64,000 nt of DNA from the NCBI GenBank assembly GCA_035293985.1, contig DATGLS010000045.1, positions 409,085 through 473,084 of the forward strand. The letters are read 5' to 3'. Positions 42,151 to 51,266 of this stretch are shown here, piece by piece. A program made the position numbers and the translations under genes. The first letter of the stretch is position 1. Each line of letters starts with the position of its first letter. This DNA is from JAVDCA01 sp035293985 (GTDB lineage Bacteria > Pseudomonadota > Alphaproteobacteria > Rhizobiales > Xanthobacteraceae). Under the pieces are notes generated by a model. That model was given only the letters and a program-made list of their open reading frames with translations. It was not told the DNA's origin and made no database searches.

Positions 42151-43512
42151 CTACGGCGCGCGCGGATCGCTGATGCGGCCTTGAAACAGGATCGCCCCAC
42201 TCCCCTCGTCGACGATGTAGAACAGGAACGGCCGGTCGACCACGAACGGCTCGATATGCGACGGCATGCTCGCCGCCACCATCGCGACCGCGGTCGCGGC
42301 GGCAGCTTCGGTGCCCTGCTCGGTCACGTCGATCACCGCGCGATGGATGACGCCGGTGATGGCGAGCGGCGCCACGGCGGGCGGCTCGCCGGTCATCCCG
42401 GAGAAATCGGCGAGCTGCGCATTGAAGGCGCGGCGCATCCCGGCCTGCTGAAACAGCTTGCCGACCTCGGCGCGAAAGCCGGTCTTGAAACGCGGCAGCG
42501 CGAGGTCGACGTTCTGCGCCTGCGCCTGGGTCAGGTCGGCGAACAACGCCGCGAGCGCGGGGCCATCGAGATCGCGGGCGAGCTTGTCGGTGCCGTCGAT
42601 CGCGTCGGGCATCACCACCACCATCGCGAGCGAGCTCACGCTGTACGGCAGGCGGATCGCGCGAAAGCCGGGCCGCGCGATCGTCACGAAGTAGCCGAGC
42701 CGGTGCATGGTGGGCACTCTCACGCGGCTCGTCGGCGTGAGCTTGAAATCGTCGTCACGGGTCGCCCTTACGATGAAGGGCGTCGCCCAGATGGCCTTGA
42801 AGTAAACCGCATTGAGGATGACGGTCGGCGCATCGGGATCGATCTGGTCGAGGATCCGATGGATCTTGCCCGCTGTCTGGCGGTCGACCCAGCCATTGAC
42901 CATGGCGAGATCGGCATCGCGAAATACCTGCGCGCCGTATTTGTCGGCGAGCCGTGCCATGTAGGCGGCCGAAATGAGGTTGCCGTTAGGCTTGAGCAGC
43001 ATCAGCGCATTGGCGGCCTTGAGCGTCGCCGACGGCGGCAGGCGCCCGGGCGCAACGCAGCGCTCGTCGCGCGGGTAGCCCGCCGCGCACGTCCCGTTCG
43101 GCGGCGCCGGCGTCTCGCATTCGCTGCCGTTGAAATGCATCGCGGGCGCGGGGCACGCGGCCGGGACGCTGCTTTTGTCATAGCCGTTGAGGATGGCAAG
43201 CACGCGGGTATTGGCTGCATCGATCGCGGTGGGCGAGAGGCTGTGCCGCAGCACCGTCACCATCTCGCGCTCGGTGTCGCCGTGTGCCCCCGCCAGCACC
43301 ATCGCCATCGCGGCGCCGATCGAATACGGGGAGAAGACGATGTTGCCGGGGGTCGCGACGAACTGCGTGAAGAGATCGTGGCCGGATGCGTTGTAGGCGG
43401 ACGTAAGCGACCGGACATGTTCATGGGTGGGTTCCGGGGCGGGTTCGGCCGCACCCGCGGCCTGCGCGAGCAATAGCCCGGCAAATCCGGCGCAAAGGTA
43501 ACGCATCGGCAT
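42151..43512 (-). CDS. Secreted serpin (serine protease inhibitor)
   Basis: This 453-residue protein has a signal peptide (1-21, ending GAA) and a complete serpin domain. It includes NIVFSPYSIGAAMAM at the start and FLFYIVDEGSGAILFQGRI at the end. The reactive-centre hinge EQGTEAAAATAV fits the inhibitory consensus, so it should undergo the loop insertion that traps a protease. Counting from the hinge puts Ala-Ser at P1-P1', suggesting an elastase-like target. A roughly 45-residue insertion with four Cys follows the second helix region. Inhibitory serpins are uncommon in alphaproteobacteria. Confidence 0.9.
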   Translation of the reverse strand: MPMRYLCAGFAGLLLAQAAGAAEPAPEPTHEHVRSLTSAYNASGHDLFTQFVATPGNIVFSPYSIGAAMAMVLAGAHGDTEREMVTVLRHSLSPTAIDAANTRVLAILNGYDKSSVPAACPAPAMHFNGSECETPAPPNGTCAAGYPRDERCVAPGRLPPSATLKAANALMLLKPNGNLISAAYMARLADKYGAQVFRDADLAMVNGWVDRQTAGKIHRILDQIDPDAPTVILNAVYFKAIWATPFIVRATRDDDFKLTPTSRVRVPTMHRLGYFVTIARPGFRAIRLPYSVSSLAMVVVMPDAIDGTDKLARDLDGPALAALFADLTQAQAQNVDLALPRFKTGFRAEVGKLFQQAGMRRAFNAQLADFSGMTGEPPAVAPLAITGVIHRAVIDVTEQGTEAAAATAVAMVAASMPSHIEPFVVDRPFLFYIVDEGSGAILFQGRISDPRAP

Positions 43513-43890
43513 GGTTGTCCCGACTCGGAAATGTGGCAGCCGCGCCCGCAGCCTTCCCTGCTGCGCTCGCGTCATGTGGATTAAGTCGCAGTCGGGCCCG
43601 GTCGCGTTCACGGCGACGCGATCAATCAGTCGATTTCGCGCCTGAATTTGCGCAAAAATTGCGCGATCGCGGCCAGCAATTCACAGGAGTTGCGCGCCGC
43701 TGCGCCGCGGCAGAAGACGGGTGACGCGGCAGCCGCCTCCCGCTATACACTGGGCGCGCAATCGACACCGCCCGAATCGGGGCGCCGGCCAGCCCGGCCC
43801 CGCCGCCCGTGCATCCGAAGGCAATGCATCCGCCGCCAACGCAGCCGCAGCACCTGTAAGCCTGTCTCCAGTTCAGTCCCTGGCCGATCG
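43513..43890. other. Gene-free stretch between serpin and cvpA
   Basis: These 378 bases lie between divergent genes and should hold both promoters. A palindromic GCGCAAAAATTGCGC occurs near 43652-43666. A plus-strand frame running into cvpA from 43648 is Arg/Ser/Pro-rich and not part of the CvpA family. I see no other feature. Confidence 0.5.
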
Positions 43891-44514
43891 ATGGCACTCG
43901 ACATCACGCTGATCGTCATCATGCTGATATCCGCCTTCCTCGCCATGGTGCGCGGATTCATGCGCGAGGTTCTCTCGCTGGCGGGCTGGGCGGCCGCCGC
44001 CGGCGCCGCCGTCTTCGCCTATCTGCGGCTGACCGGGCCGGCGCTGCAGTTCTTCAACGGCGCGAACGAGATCGTGGTCAAGGCCGCCACCGTCTTCACG
44101 GTCGCGGTGGTGGCCCTGATCATCGTCACGGTCATCACCACCCGCATCTCCGACAAGATCCTCGACAGCAAGATCGGGGCGCTTGATCGCACCCTCGGGG
44201 TGCTGTTCGGGCTCGGCCGCGGCCTGATCATCGTCGCGGTGGCCTTCGCGTTCTACCACTGGTGGGCGCCGAACGACCCCTATACCCGGAATGCGAAGTC
44301 CCAGGGCGCTCTGATTGCGACCGCGGATTGGCTCGAGAGGCTTATGCCGGACAATCTCGATGTCTATATATCGGATATGCTGAATTCGTTTAAGAAACGG
44401 CAGAAGCCGCAGGACGAAGATACGCCCGATGCGCCGCCCCCCAACCAGCGCTCCGATCGCGGGAGCCCCGGTTTGATGGTGGCGCAGGTGGGCCCCCGAA
44501 TCATGGCACTGTGA
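43891..44514 (+). CDS. cvpA: CvpA-family inner-membrane protein
   Basis: This 207-residue protein has four membrane segments in residues 1-125. It opens MALDITLIVIMLISAFLAM and carries the CvpA family's G-rich FGLGRGLIIV motif. A charged cytoplasmic tail follows. The family is required for colicin V production in E. coli and is linked to envelope stress and purine regulation by position. It is directly upstream of purF, as in many proteobacteria, with only 32 bases between them. Confidence 0.9.
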   Translation: MALDITLIVIMLISAFLAMVRGFMREVLSLAGWAAAAGAAVFAYLRLTGPALQFFNGANEIVVKAATVFTVAVVALIIVTVITTRISDKILDSKIGALDRTLGVLFGLGRGLIIVAVAFAFYHWWAPNDPYTRNAKSQGALIATADWLERLMPDNLDVYISDMLNSFKKRQKPQDEDTPDAPPPNQRSDRGSPGLMVAQVGPRIMAL

Positions 44515-44546
44515 GCCGCCACACGCCGGGCGGCAGCGGAGACACG

Positions 44547-46082
44547 ATGGCAGACCAAGCGCAGCTCAGCCTTCAGGCCAGCCTCAAAGCCCAATGCCTG
44601 ACCGAGGTCGACGACCCCGAGCGCGCCTTGCTCGACCTCGATCTCAACGCCGATCGGCTGCGCGAGGAATGCGGCGTCTTCGGTATCTACGGTCATCCCG
44701 ATGCGGCCGCGATCACGGCCCTCGGGCTGCACGCCCTGCAGCACCGCGGCCAGGAGGCGGCCGGCATCGTCAGCTATGACGGCAAGCGCTTCCACGCCGA
44801 GCGCCATCTCGGCCTCGTCGGCGACCACTTCTCCCGCCGCGAGGCGATCGACCGGCTGCCCGGCACGATGGCGGTCGGCCATGTGCGCTACTCGACGACC
44901 GGCGCCACCATCCTGCGCAACGTGCAGCCGCTGTTCGCCGAGCTCAACGCCGGCGGCTTCGCGGTCGGCCACAATGGCAATCTCACCAACGGGCTCACGC
45001 TGCGCCGTCACCTCGTCAGCGAAGGCGCCATGATGCAGTCGACCACCGACACCGAGGTCATCCTGCATCTCGTCGCCCGCGCGCGCGGCGGCCGCTTCGT
45101 CGACAAGTTCATCCAGGCGCTGCGCCAGCTCGAGGGCTCCTACTCGCTCGCGGCGCTGACCAACAAGAAGCTGATCGGCGCGCGTGATCCGCTCGGCATC
45201 CGTCCGCTGGTCCTCGGCGAGTTCGAGGGCTGCCCGGTGATCACGTCGGAAACCTGCGCGCTCGACATCATCGGCGCGCGCTATGTGCGCGACGTCGAGA
45301 ACGGCGAGATCGTCGTGTTCTCGGACGAGGGCGCGCAGAGCCTCAAGCCGTTCCCCGCAATGCCGCCGCGGCCGTGCATCTTCGAGTACATCTATTTCGC
45401 CCGGCCTGACTCAGTGGTCGGCGGCCGCAGCGTCTATCAGATCCGCAAGAACCTCGGCCATGAGCTCGCGCGCGAGGCGCGCGCGGACGCCGACGTGGTG
45501 GTGCCGGTGCCCGACTCCGGGGTGCCGGCCGGCCTCGGCTATGCGCAGACCGCCGGTATCCCGTTCGAGCTCGGCATCATCCGCAACCATTATGTCGGCC
45601 GCACCTTCATCCAGCCGACCCAGCAGATCCGCGAATCCGGCGTCAAGCTCAAGCACAACGCCAATCGCGCGGTGGTCGAGGGCAAGCGCATCGTGCTGAT
45701 CGACGACAGCCTGGTACGCGGCACCACGTCGAAGAAGATCGTGCGCATGATGCGCGAGGCCGGCGCCAAGGAGGTCCATTTCCGCATCGCCTCGCCGCCG
45801 ATCACCCACCCGGACTACTATGGCATCGACACGCCCGAGCGCGAGGCGCTGCTCGCCGCCAATCACTCGGTGGAGGAGATGTGCGAGATCATCGGCGCCG
45901 ACTCGCTCGCCTTCCTCTCGGTTCCGGGCATCTATCGCGCCATGGGCGAGAAGGCGCGCGACCCGCAGCGGCCGCAATTCACCGACCACTGCTTCACCGG
46001 CGAGTACCCGACCGGGCTCACCGACCAGACCACGCACGACGCCCCGCCGCGGCAGCTGTCGCTGCTGGCCGAGGCGAGCTGA
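44547..46082 (+). CDS. purF: Amidophosphoribosyltransferase
   Basis: This 511-residue enzyme makes phosphoribosylamine from PRPP and glutamine, the first committed step of purine synthesis. The N-terminal nucleophile is Cys42 (EECGVFGIYGH), exposed by removal of a 41-residue propeptide. The PRPP loop is VLIDDSLVRGTTSKK. The ATG at 44547 has GGAG nearby; a GTG at 44511 overlapping the cvpA stop is an alternative. It is probably expressed with cvpA. Confidence 0.97.
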   Translation: MADQAQLSLQASLKAQCLTEVDDPERALLDLDLNADRLREECGVFGIYGHPDAAAITALGLHALQHRGQEAAGIVSYDGKRFHAERHLGLVGDHFSRREAIDRLPGTMAVGHVRYSTTGATILRNVQPLFAELNAGGFAVGHNGNLTNGLTLRRHLVSEGAMMQSTTDTEVILHLVARARGGRFVDKFIQALRQLEGSYSLAALTNKKLIGARDPLGIRPLVLGEFEGCPVITSETCALDIIGARYVRDVENGEIVVFSDEGAQSLKPFPAMPPRPCIFEYIYFARPDSVVGGRSVYQIRKNLGHELAREARADADVVVPVPDSGVPAGLGYAQTAGIPFELGIIRNHYVGRTFIQPTQQIRESGVKLKHNANRAVVEGKRIVLIDDSLVRGTTSKKIVRMMREAGAKEVHFRIASPPITHPDYYGIDTPEREALLAANHSVEEMCEIIGADSLAFLSVPGIYRAMGEKARDPQRPQFTDHCFTGEYPTGLTDQTTHDAPPRQLSLLAEAS

Positions 46083-46093
46083 CGGCAAAATCG

Positions 46094-46186
46094 TCATTGC
46101 GAGGAGCACGTAGCGCGACGAAGCAATGTCGATCCGCGCACGCATGAGCGAGCCGTGCGAGATTGCTTCGCTTCGCCCGCAATGAC
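46094..46186. repeat. Dispersed palindrome, family A (copy 3)
   Basis: The ends GTCATTGCGAG and CGCAATGAC, with the inner pair GCGACGAAGCAAT and GATTGCTTCGCTTCG, form a complete roughly 93-base copy. It fills most of the gap between purF and the SDR gene. Confidence 0.8.
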
Positions 46187-46201
46187 GAATGAGCATTCGC
46201 C

Positions 46202-46948
46202 ATGCCCCCTCCCCTCGCCGACCGCATCGCACTTGTCACCGGCGCCTCGCGCGGCATCGGCTACGCGGTCGCGCTTGCGCTGGCGCGCGCCGGCGCCCAC
46301 GTCGTCGCGGTCGCCCGCACGGTCGGCGGGCTCGAGGAGCTCGACGATGAGATCCGCAAGCTCGGCGGCAGCGCCACCCTCGTGCCGCTCGACCTCAAGG
46401 ATTACGACGGCATCGCGCGGCTCGCCGCCGCGCTCAACGAGCGCTACCACCGGCTCGACGTGCTGATCGGAAATGCCGGCATCGGCGGCCCGTCCTCGCC
46501 GCTCGGTCATGTCGAGCCGAAGGCATGGGACGACGTGATGGCGATCAACGTCACCGTCAACTGGCACCTCATCCGCCATTTCGAGCCGCTTCTGCGCGCC
46601 TCCGATGCGGGCCGCGCCGTGTTCGTCTCGTCCGGCGCCGCGCATCTGGCGCGCGCCTATCGCGGGCCGTATGGCGTCTCGAAGGCTGCCCTCGAGCTGC
46701 TCGCCCGCACCTTCGCGGCCGAGACGGCATCCACCAATATTCGCGTCAACATCTTCAATCCCGGCCCGACCCGCACCCGCATGCGCGCCGCCTTCATGCC
46801 CGGCGAGGATCCGATGACGCTGCCGCCGCTCGAGGATGTCGCCGAGAAGATCGTCGACCTCGCGCTGCCGAGCGTCACCGAGACCGGCAAGCTCTACAAT
46901 TTCCCGACCAAGCGGATGATCACGTATCGGCTGCCGGCGGAGTGGTGA
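46202..46948 (+). CDS. Short-chain dehydrogenase/reductase next to purF
   Basis: This 248-residue protein is a classical SDR. The nucleotide motif TGASRGIG is near residue 13, NAGIGG follows, and the catalytic site has Ser (FVSSGAA) and Tyr-x-x-x-Lys as Tyr157-GVSK. It is the SDR typically found after purF in this order. The substrate is unknown. Its 3' end overlaps the end of the opposing MFS gene by 29 bases, so the two transcripts are complementary there. Confidence 0.93.
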   Translation: MPPPLADRIALVTGASRGIGYAVALALARAGAHVVAVARTVGGLEELDDEIRKLGGSATLVPLDLKDYDGIARLAAALNERYHRLDVLIGNAGIGGPSSPLGHVEPKAWDDVMAINVTVNWHLIRHFEPLLRASDAGRAVFVSSGAAHLARAYRGPYGVSKAALELLARTFAAETASTNIRVNIFNPGPTRTRMRAAFMPGEDPMTLPPLEDVAEKIVDLALPSVTETGKLYNFPTKRMITYRLPAEW

Positions 46949-48161
46949 CCGGTCGCGTTACGCGCCACGCCAGCGCGGCCGCCGCGACCAGCAACACCGC
47001 CGCCACCAGGAACGGCGCGCCCGGCAAATTCCAGCCGCGCCCAGCGCCGATCGCGTAGGCGAAGAGCTGCGCGAAGATCACCGGCGCCACGAGGTTGGCG
47101 ATGCCCTGAATGCTCGCATTGGCGCCCTGCAGCTGCCCCTGCTCGGACGGCGAGACGCGCTTGCTCATCAGCCCGTTCGCGGCCGGCGATGCGAGGCCCC
47201 ATAGGGCCATCAACGGCACGCCGACGACGAAGAGCCAGCCGCTCGGCGCGACGCCATAGACCGCGAAGCCGAGCGCGCCGAACAGAAGCCCGATCGCCAG
47301 CGCGCCGCGCTCGCCGAAGCGCTTGACGGCGCGGCCGACGAGCCCCGCCTGGACGCCGATGGCACAGACGCCGACCAGCGCCAGCGTGAAGCCGATCGCG
47401 CGCTCGCCCCAGCCGTAGCGATAGTCGGCGTACAGCACGAACACGACGGGGAGCGCGACGTGCGCCAATTGCGCGAGGAAGTTCGCGCCTGCGAGACCGT
47501 AGAGCTCACGGTGCGCGCGCAACAGCATCAGCGAGCCGAGCGGATTGGCGCGCCGCCAGGAGAACGGCGTGCGCCGCTCGGGCGGCAAGGACTCGGGCAC
47601 CACCAGGAGGCCATAGAGCCCGTTGAGCAGGCTCGCGCCGGCCGCCGCCCAGAACGGCAGCCGCGGATCGAGCGCGCCGAGCACGCCACCCAGCGCCGGC
47701 CCGACCACGAAACCCACACCGAACGCCGCGCCGATCATGCCGAAGCGCGCCGCGCGCTGCTCGGCCGGGGTGACGTCCGCGATATAGGCGAACGCCGTCG
47801 AGACGCTCGCCGAGCAGATGCCCGAGACCACGCGCCCGCCGAACAGCCAGCCAAGATTGGGCGCGAGCGCCATCACGACATAGTCGAGCCCGAGGCCGAA
47901 GTTCGACACCAGGATCACAGGCCGGCGGCCGAACCGATCCGACGTCGCACCCTGAATCGGCGAGAACAGGAACTGCATCAGCGCCCAGACGGCGCCGAAC
48001 AGGCCGACATATTCCGACGCACGCGCGGTGTCGCCGGCAACGAAGCTCTCGACCAGCTTGGGCAGCACCGGGATCACCATGCCGAGCGCCAGCATGTCGA
48101 GCAGCACGGTGACGAAGATGAAGGCGAACGCGGCTTGGCGGAATGGCCGTAGGGTGGGCAA
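46920..48161 (-). CDS. MFS drug-efflux-type transporter (TetA-like)
   Basis: This 413-residue, twelve-helix protein belongs to the TCR/Tet branch of MFS. It includes FGRRPVILVSNFGLGLDYVVM (motif A region) and the family's VGPALGGVLG motif C. It probably exports small toxic compounds using the proton gradient. No ATG fits; TTG at 48161 is preceded by AAGGAGC nine bases away and opens MPTLRPFRQAAFAF, a good first helix approach. The longer frame to 48248 lacks a ribosome site. It overlaps the SDR 3' end. Confidence 0.88.
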   Translation of the reverse strand: MPTLRPFRQAAFAFIFVTVLLDMLALGMVIPVLPKLVESFVAGDTARASEYVGLFGAVWALMQFLFSPIQGATSDRFGRRPVILVSNFGLGLDYVVMALAPNLGWLFGGRVVSGICSASVSTAFAYIADVTPAEQRAARFGMIGAAFGVGFVVGPALGGVLGALDPRLPFWAAAGASLLNGLYGLLVVPESLPPERRTPFSWRRANPLGSLMLLRAHRELYGLAGANFLAQLAHVALPVVFVLYADYRYGWGERAIGFTLALVGVCAIGVQAGLVGRAVKRFGERGALAIGLLFGALGFAVYGVAPSGWLFVVGVPLMALWGLASPAANGLMSKRVSPSEQGQLQGANASIQGIANLVAPVIFAQLFAYAIGAGRGWNLPGAPFLVAAVLLVAAAALAWRVTRPVTTPPAADT

Positions 48162-48293
48162 AATCGTCTTGCTCCTTGATCTCTGCCTAGCACGGCTTTC
48201 GAACGATTTTTGCCCACGCGTGGTGCGGAGCCCGATCCGCGTCGGCAACCGCGAGGACGCGGTTGCCCACCCTGTACCATCCTGACGTTCGGC

Positions 48294-49679
48294 TCACCGC
48301 CTCTTCGCCCGTCCCGCAAATGGGTTTTCCTTCTCGCGCAGCGTGATGCGAATCGGCACGCCGGGCAGGTCGAAGGTCTCGCGCAGGCCGTTGGTGAGAT
48401 AACGCAGATAGGCGTCGGGCACGGCGTCGGCGCGGGTGCAGAAGAGCACGAAGCTCGGCGGCCGCGTCTTCGGCTGGGTCATGTAGTTGAGCTTGAGCCG
48501 TCGGCCCGACACCGCGGGCGGCGGATGCGCCTGGATCGCGTGCTCGAGGAAACGGTTGAGCGGATTGGTCGCCACACGCTTGTTCCACACGGCGTGGATA
48601 TCGATCACCGCCTGCATCAGCCGGTCGATCCCCTCGCCCGTGAAGCCCGACACCGCGACCACGGGCACGCCTTTCACCTGCTGCAGCTTGCGGTCGGCCT
48701 CGGCGCGCAGCTTGCCGATGGCGCCGGGCGCGCGCTCCTCGCGATCCCACATGCTGATCCCGATGACGAGCGCGCGGCCCTCGCGCTCGACGAGATCGGC
48801 GATGCGCAAATCCTGATCCTCGAATGCGGCGGCCGCATCCATCAGCACGATGACCACCTCGGCGAAGCGGATCGCCTCGAGCGCATCGCCGACCGAAAGC
48901 TTCTCGACCTTGTCGTCGATGCGCGAGCGCCGGCGCAGGCCGGCCGTGTCGTAGACGAGGAAATGCCGCCCGTGCCAATCGAGATCGACCGCGATCGCGT
49001 CGCGGGTGATGCCGGCCTCCGGGCCGGTGAGCAGGCGCTCCTCGCCGAGCAGCCGGTTGACGAGGGTCGACTTGCCCGCATTCGGCCGGCCGACAACCGC
49101 GACGCGGATGGGTCGCACCAGATCGGGCGCATCATCTGGCCCATCCGCGGCGGCGTCGTCGGTCGGCTCGGTCTCGGCGGTCTCGTCCGGGAGCGCGGCG
49201 CGCAGGGCGGCGTAGAGATCGGCGAGGCCCTCGCCATGCTCGGCCGAGATGGCGACCGGATCGCCGAGGCCGAGCCCATAAGCCTCGTAGACTCCAGCCT
49301 CGCTCTGCCGGCCTTCGCTCTTGTTGGCGATGAGGATCGCGGGCTTGCCGGACCGGCGCACGATCTGCGCGATCTCACGATCGCTCGGCACGATGCCGGC
49401 GCGCGCGTCGACCACGAACAGCACCGCATCGGCTTCGGCGATCGCGGCCTCGGTCTGCGCGCGCATGCGCGCGGTGAGCGTGTCGGGAGCCGCATCCTCG
49501 ATGCCGGCCGTGTCGATTGCCGTGAAGGTGAGATCGCCGAGCGAGGCCTCGCCATATCGGCGGTCGCGGGTCACGCCCGGCTGGTCGTCGACCAGCGCGA
49601 GGCGCTTGCCGATCAGCCGGTTGAACAGCGTGCTCTTGCCGACATTGGCACGGCCGACGATCGCGACGGAAAAGCGCAT
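48294..49679 (-). CDS. der: Ribosome-associated GTPase Der (EngA)
   Basis: This 461-residue protein has two tandem G domains. The first has GRANVGKS at 9-16, DTAGI and NKSEG. The second begins GRPNAGKS at 197-204. A C-terminal KH-like domain follows. Der is essential for 50S subunit assembly. The ends and lengths fit the family. Upstream (minus direction) lie the lipoprotein and TPR genes. Confidence 0.97.
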   Translation of the reverse strand: MRFSVAIVGRANVGKSTLFNRLIGKRLALVDDQPGVTRDRRYGEASLGDLTFTAIDTAGIEDAAPDTLTARMRAQTEAAIAEADAVLFVVDARAGIVPSDREIAQIVRRSGKPAILIANKSEGRQSEAGVYEAYGLGLGDPVAISAEHGEGLADLYAALRAALPDETAETEPTDDAAADGPDDAPDLVRPIRVAVVGRPNAGKSTLVNRLLGEERLLTGPEAGITRDAIAVDLDWHGRHFLVYDTAGLRRRSRIDDKVEKLSVGDALEAIRFAEVVIVLMDAAAAFEDQDLRIADLVEREGRALVIGISMWDREERAPGAIGKLRAEADRKLQQVKGVPVVAVSGFTGEGIDRLMQAVIDIHAVWNKRVATNPLNRFLEHAIQAHPPPAVSGRRLKLNYMTQPKTRPPSFVLFCTRADAVPDAYLRYLTNGLRETFDLPGVPIRITLREKENPFAGRAKRR

Positions 49680-49711
49680 GGAAGGTCGCTCATGCTAGGT
49701 CCGCCGCGCCA

Positions 49712-49798
49712 GCGCATGTTCCGGCGACGTGGTCGCCGATTCGCCGACATAGGCGAGCGAAGCGACGCCGTTCTTCGAACGGCTGTGAACATGCGCCA
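49712..49798. repeat. Dispersed palindrome, family B with insertion (copy 3)
   Basis: The ends GCGCATGTTCCGGCG and GTGAACATGCGCC are those of the family. The centre carries about 35 extra bases (including GGCGAGCGAAGCGACGCCG) after the usual core GGTCGCCGATTCGCCG. It separates der from the lipoprotein gene. Confidence 0.75.
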
Positions 49799-49813
49799 AC
49801 TATAACACTTTCC

Positions 49814-50332
49814 TCAATGCGAGGTCGGCCACGGCGCCGTCTGCGCCCCCGGCTGCGGTTGCGCTTGCGGCTGGGCAGTCGGCCATGCCGCTTGCTGCGG
49901 CGCCGGCTGGGGCTGCGGTTGAGGTTGCGGCTGCTGCGACGGCCACGGCGCTTCCGCCTGCTGCGGTTGCTGCGGCGCCGCCTGTTGCGGGGCGGGGCGC
50001 GGACGCGGCTTCGGCCTGCTCGCGACCCTAGGCTTGGGTTTCGGCTTGGGCTTCTCTTCGGCCTTCTGGTCGACCTTCTCGGCAGTCTCCTGCGCGGCGG
50101 TGGTGACCTGATCGGGCGGCGGCTGCTGCGGCTGTTGGTAGCCCTTCACGAGCTCGGGCGGGATGCCTTGCTCGACGCCGGGCACGCCGCCCGGGAAGAC
50201 CTCCTGGCGCACGCCCGGGAGCTTCTTCTTGGTGTCCCAGAACTGCAGCGTGTCGAGGCTGTCGCAGCCCGCAAGCAATCCCGCGAGCGGCAACACCAAA
50301 ATGCCGAGCATCACGCCGCGGAAAACACGCAT
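49814..50332 (-). CDS. Pro/Gln-rich lipoprotein in the BamB position
   Basis: This 172-residue protein has a lipoprotein signal (lipobox LAGLLAGC, Cys near 23). A short conserved-looking segment, DTKKKLPGVRQEVFPGGVPG, follows, then a long tail of Lys/Pro and Gln/Pro steps. There is no beta-propeller. In related bacteria the slot between the TPR gene and der holds BamB or a similar lipoprotein, whose mature start also reads LPG-like. The protein may be a shortened relative or a replacement. GGGGAGAAAG precedes the ATG. Confidence 0.8.
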   Translation of the reverse strand: MRVFRGVMLGILVLPLAGLLAGCDSLDTLQFWDTKKKLPGVRQEVFPGGVPGVEQGIPPELVKGYQQPQQPPPDQVTTAAQETAEKVDQKAEEKPKPKPKPRVASRPKPRPRPAPQQAAPQQPQQAEAPWPSQQPQPQPQPQPAPQQAAWPTAQPQAQPQPGAQTAPWPTSH

Positions 50333-50390
50333 CGCGTCTTTCTCCCCAGTCCACTCCCCACGTCGATCCCCTCTTGGCCCGAACATATGC

Positions 50391-51044
50391 CTAGGTCTTC
50401 GGAGTTTCCGGCGTGATCGCCGTCAGGATGTCGACCCGCTGGCGCAGCGACGGTGGGGTCTCGGTGTCGTCGTTCACCATCTTGATCCACTTGCGCATTG
50501 CCGCAATGTCGCCGGCCTTCCAGGCCGCGACCGCGAGCGCCTCGCGCGCGCTATGGCGGAACGGACCCGTGCCGGTCGCGAGCGGCGCGAGTCGCCGGTC
50601 GACATCGGCCAGCGGCGCGCTGTCGACCAGCAGCAGGCCGGCTCGCAGTGCGGCGAAATCCTGCAACGGCTGGCCGACCGATGCGTTGTGGGCGACGTCG
50701 TCGTAGGCCGCAGCCGCCGCTTTGGGATCGCGCTTCTCGATCTCGGCCGCCTCGCGCAGCTTGGCGAGCGCACGGTAGCCGGTCGTGCCCTTGTCGGCGA
50801 TCGTCGCAAACGCCTTCTCGGCCTCCTCGTGCTTGCCCTGATCGGCCAGAGCCACCGCCGCATCGAACTGGGCGCCGAACTGTTCGGCCTGTTTTCCTTG
50901 CCAGTACTCGTAGCCACGCCAGGCACCGACGCCGATGACGACCAGCACCGCGAGCGCGATGACCAGATTCCCGTAGCGCTCCCACAGCTTGGTGAACTGC
51001 TCTCGGCGTACTTCTTCGTCGACTTCGTCAAAGATATCGGACAC
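50391..51044 (-). CDS. YfgM-like membrane-anchored TPR protein
   Basis: This 217-residue protein starts at GTG (MSDIFDEVDEEVRREQFTKLW), the usual alphaproteobacterial opening. A single membrane anchor is at about 27-45, followed by helical TPR-like repeats (KHEEAEKAFATIADKG). The family (YfgM) is an inner-membrane chaperone partner of the Sec-linked PpiD. It sits upstream of the lipoprotein and der in a conserved group, and a role in envelope protein export is likely. Confidence 0.9.
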   Translation of the reverse strand: MSDIFDEVDEEVRREQFTKLWERYGNLVIALAVLVVIGVGAWRGYEYWQGKQAEQFGAQFDAAVALADQGKHEEAEKAFATIADKGTTGYRALAKLREAAEIEKRDPKAAAAAYDDVAHNASVGQPLQDFAALRAGLLLVDSAPLADVDRRLAPLATGTGPFRHSAREALAVAAWKAGDIAAMRKWIKMVNDDTETPPSLRQRVDILTAITPETPKT

Positions 51045-51266
51045 GGACGGCCTTTCGCGCGGCCGGGCCGGCAACCGCCAAGCCCTTGATCATGTGGTGT
51101 TCAGGGTTTTCCCGGAAAGCCGCGACATCCCGCCCGCGACCCCGCAAGAACGCCCGCAAAGGCCTCATCAGAGGCCTCCCCTTCGATGGCGTTAAAATAG
51201 AGATATGGCGGCGGGATGGCAAAAGCCAGCCCGGATGATTGCGGCATCATGCTTAAACGCGCGAAA

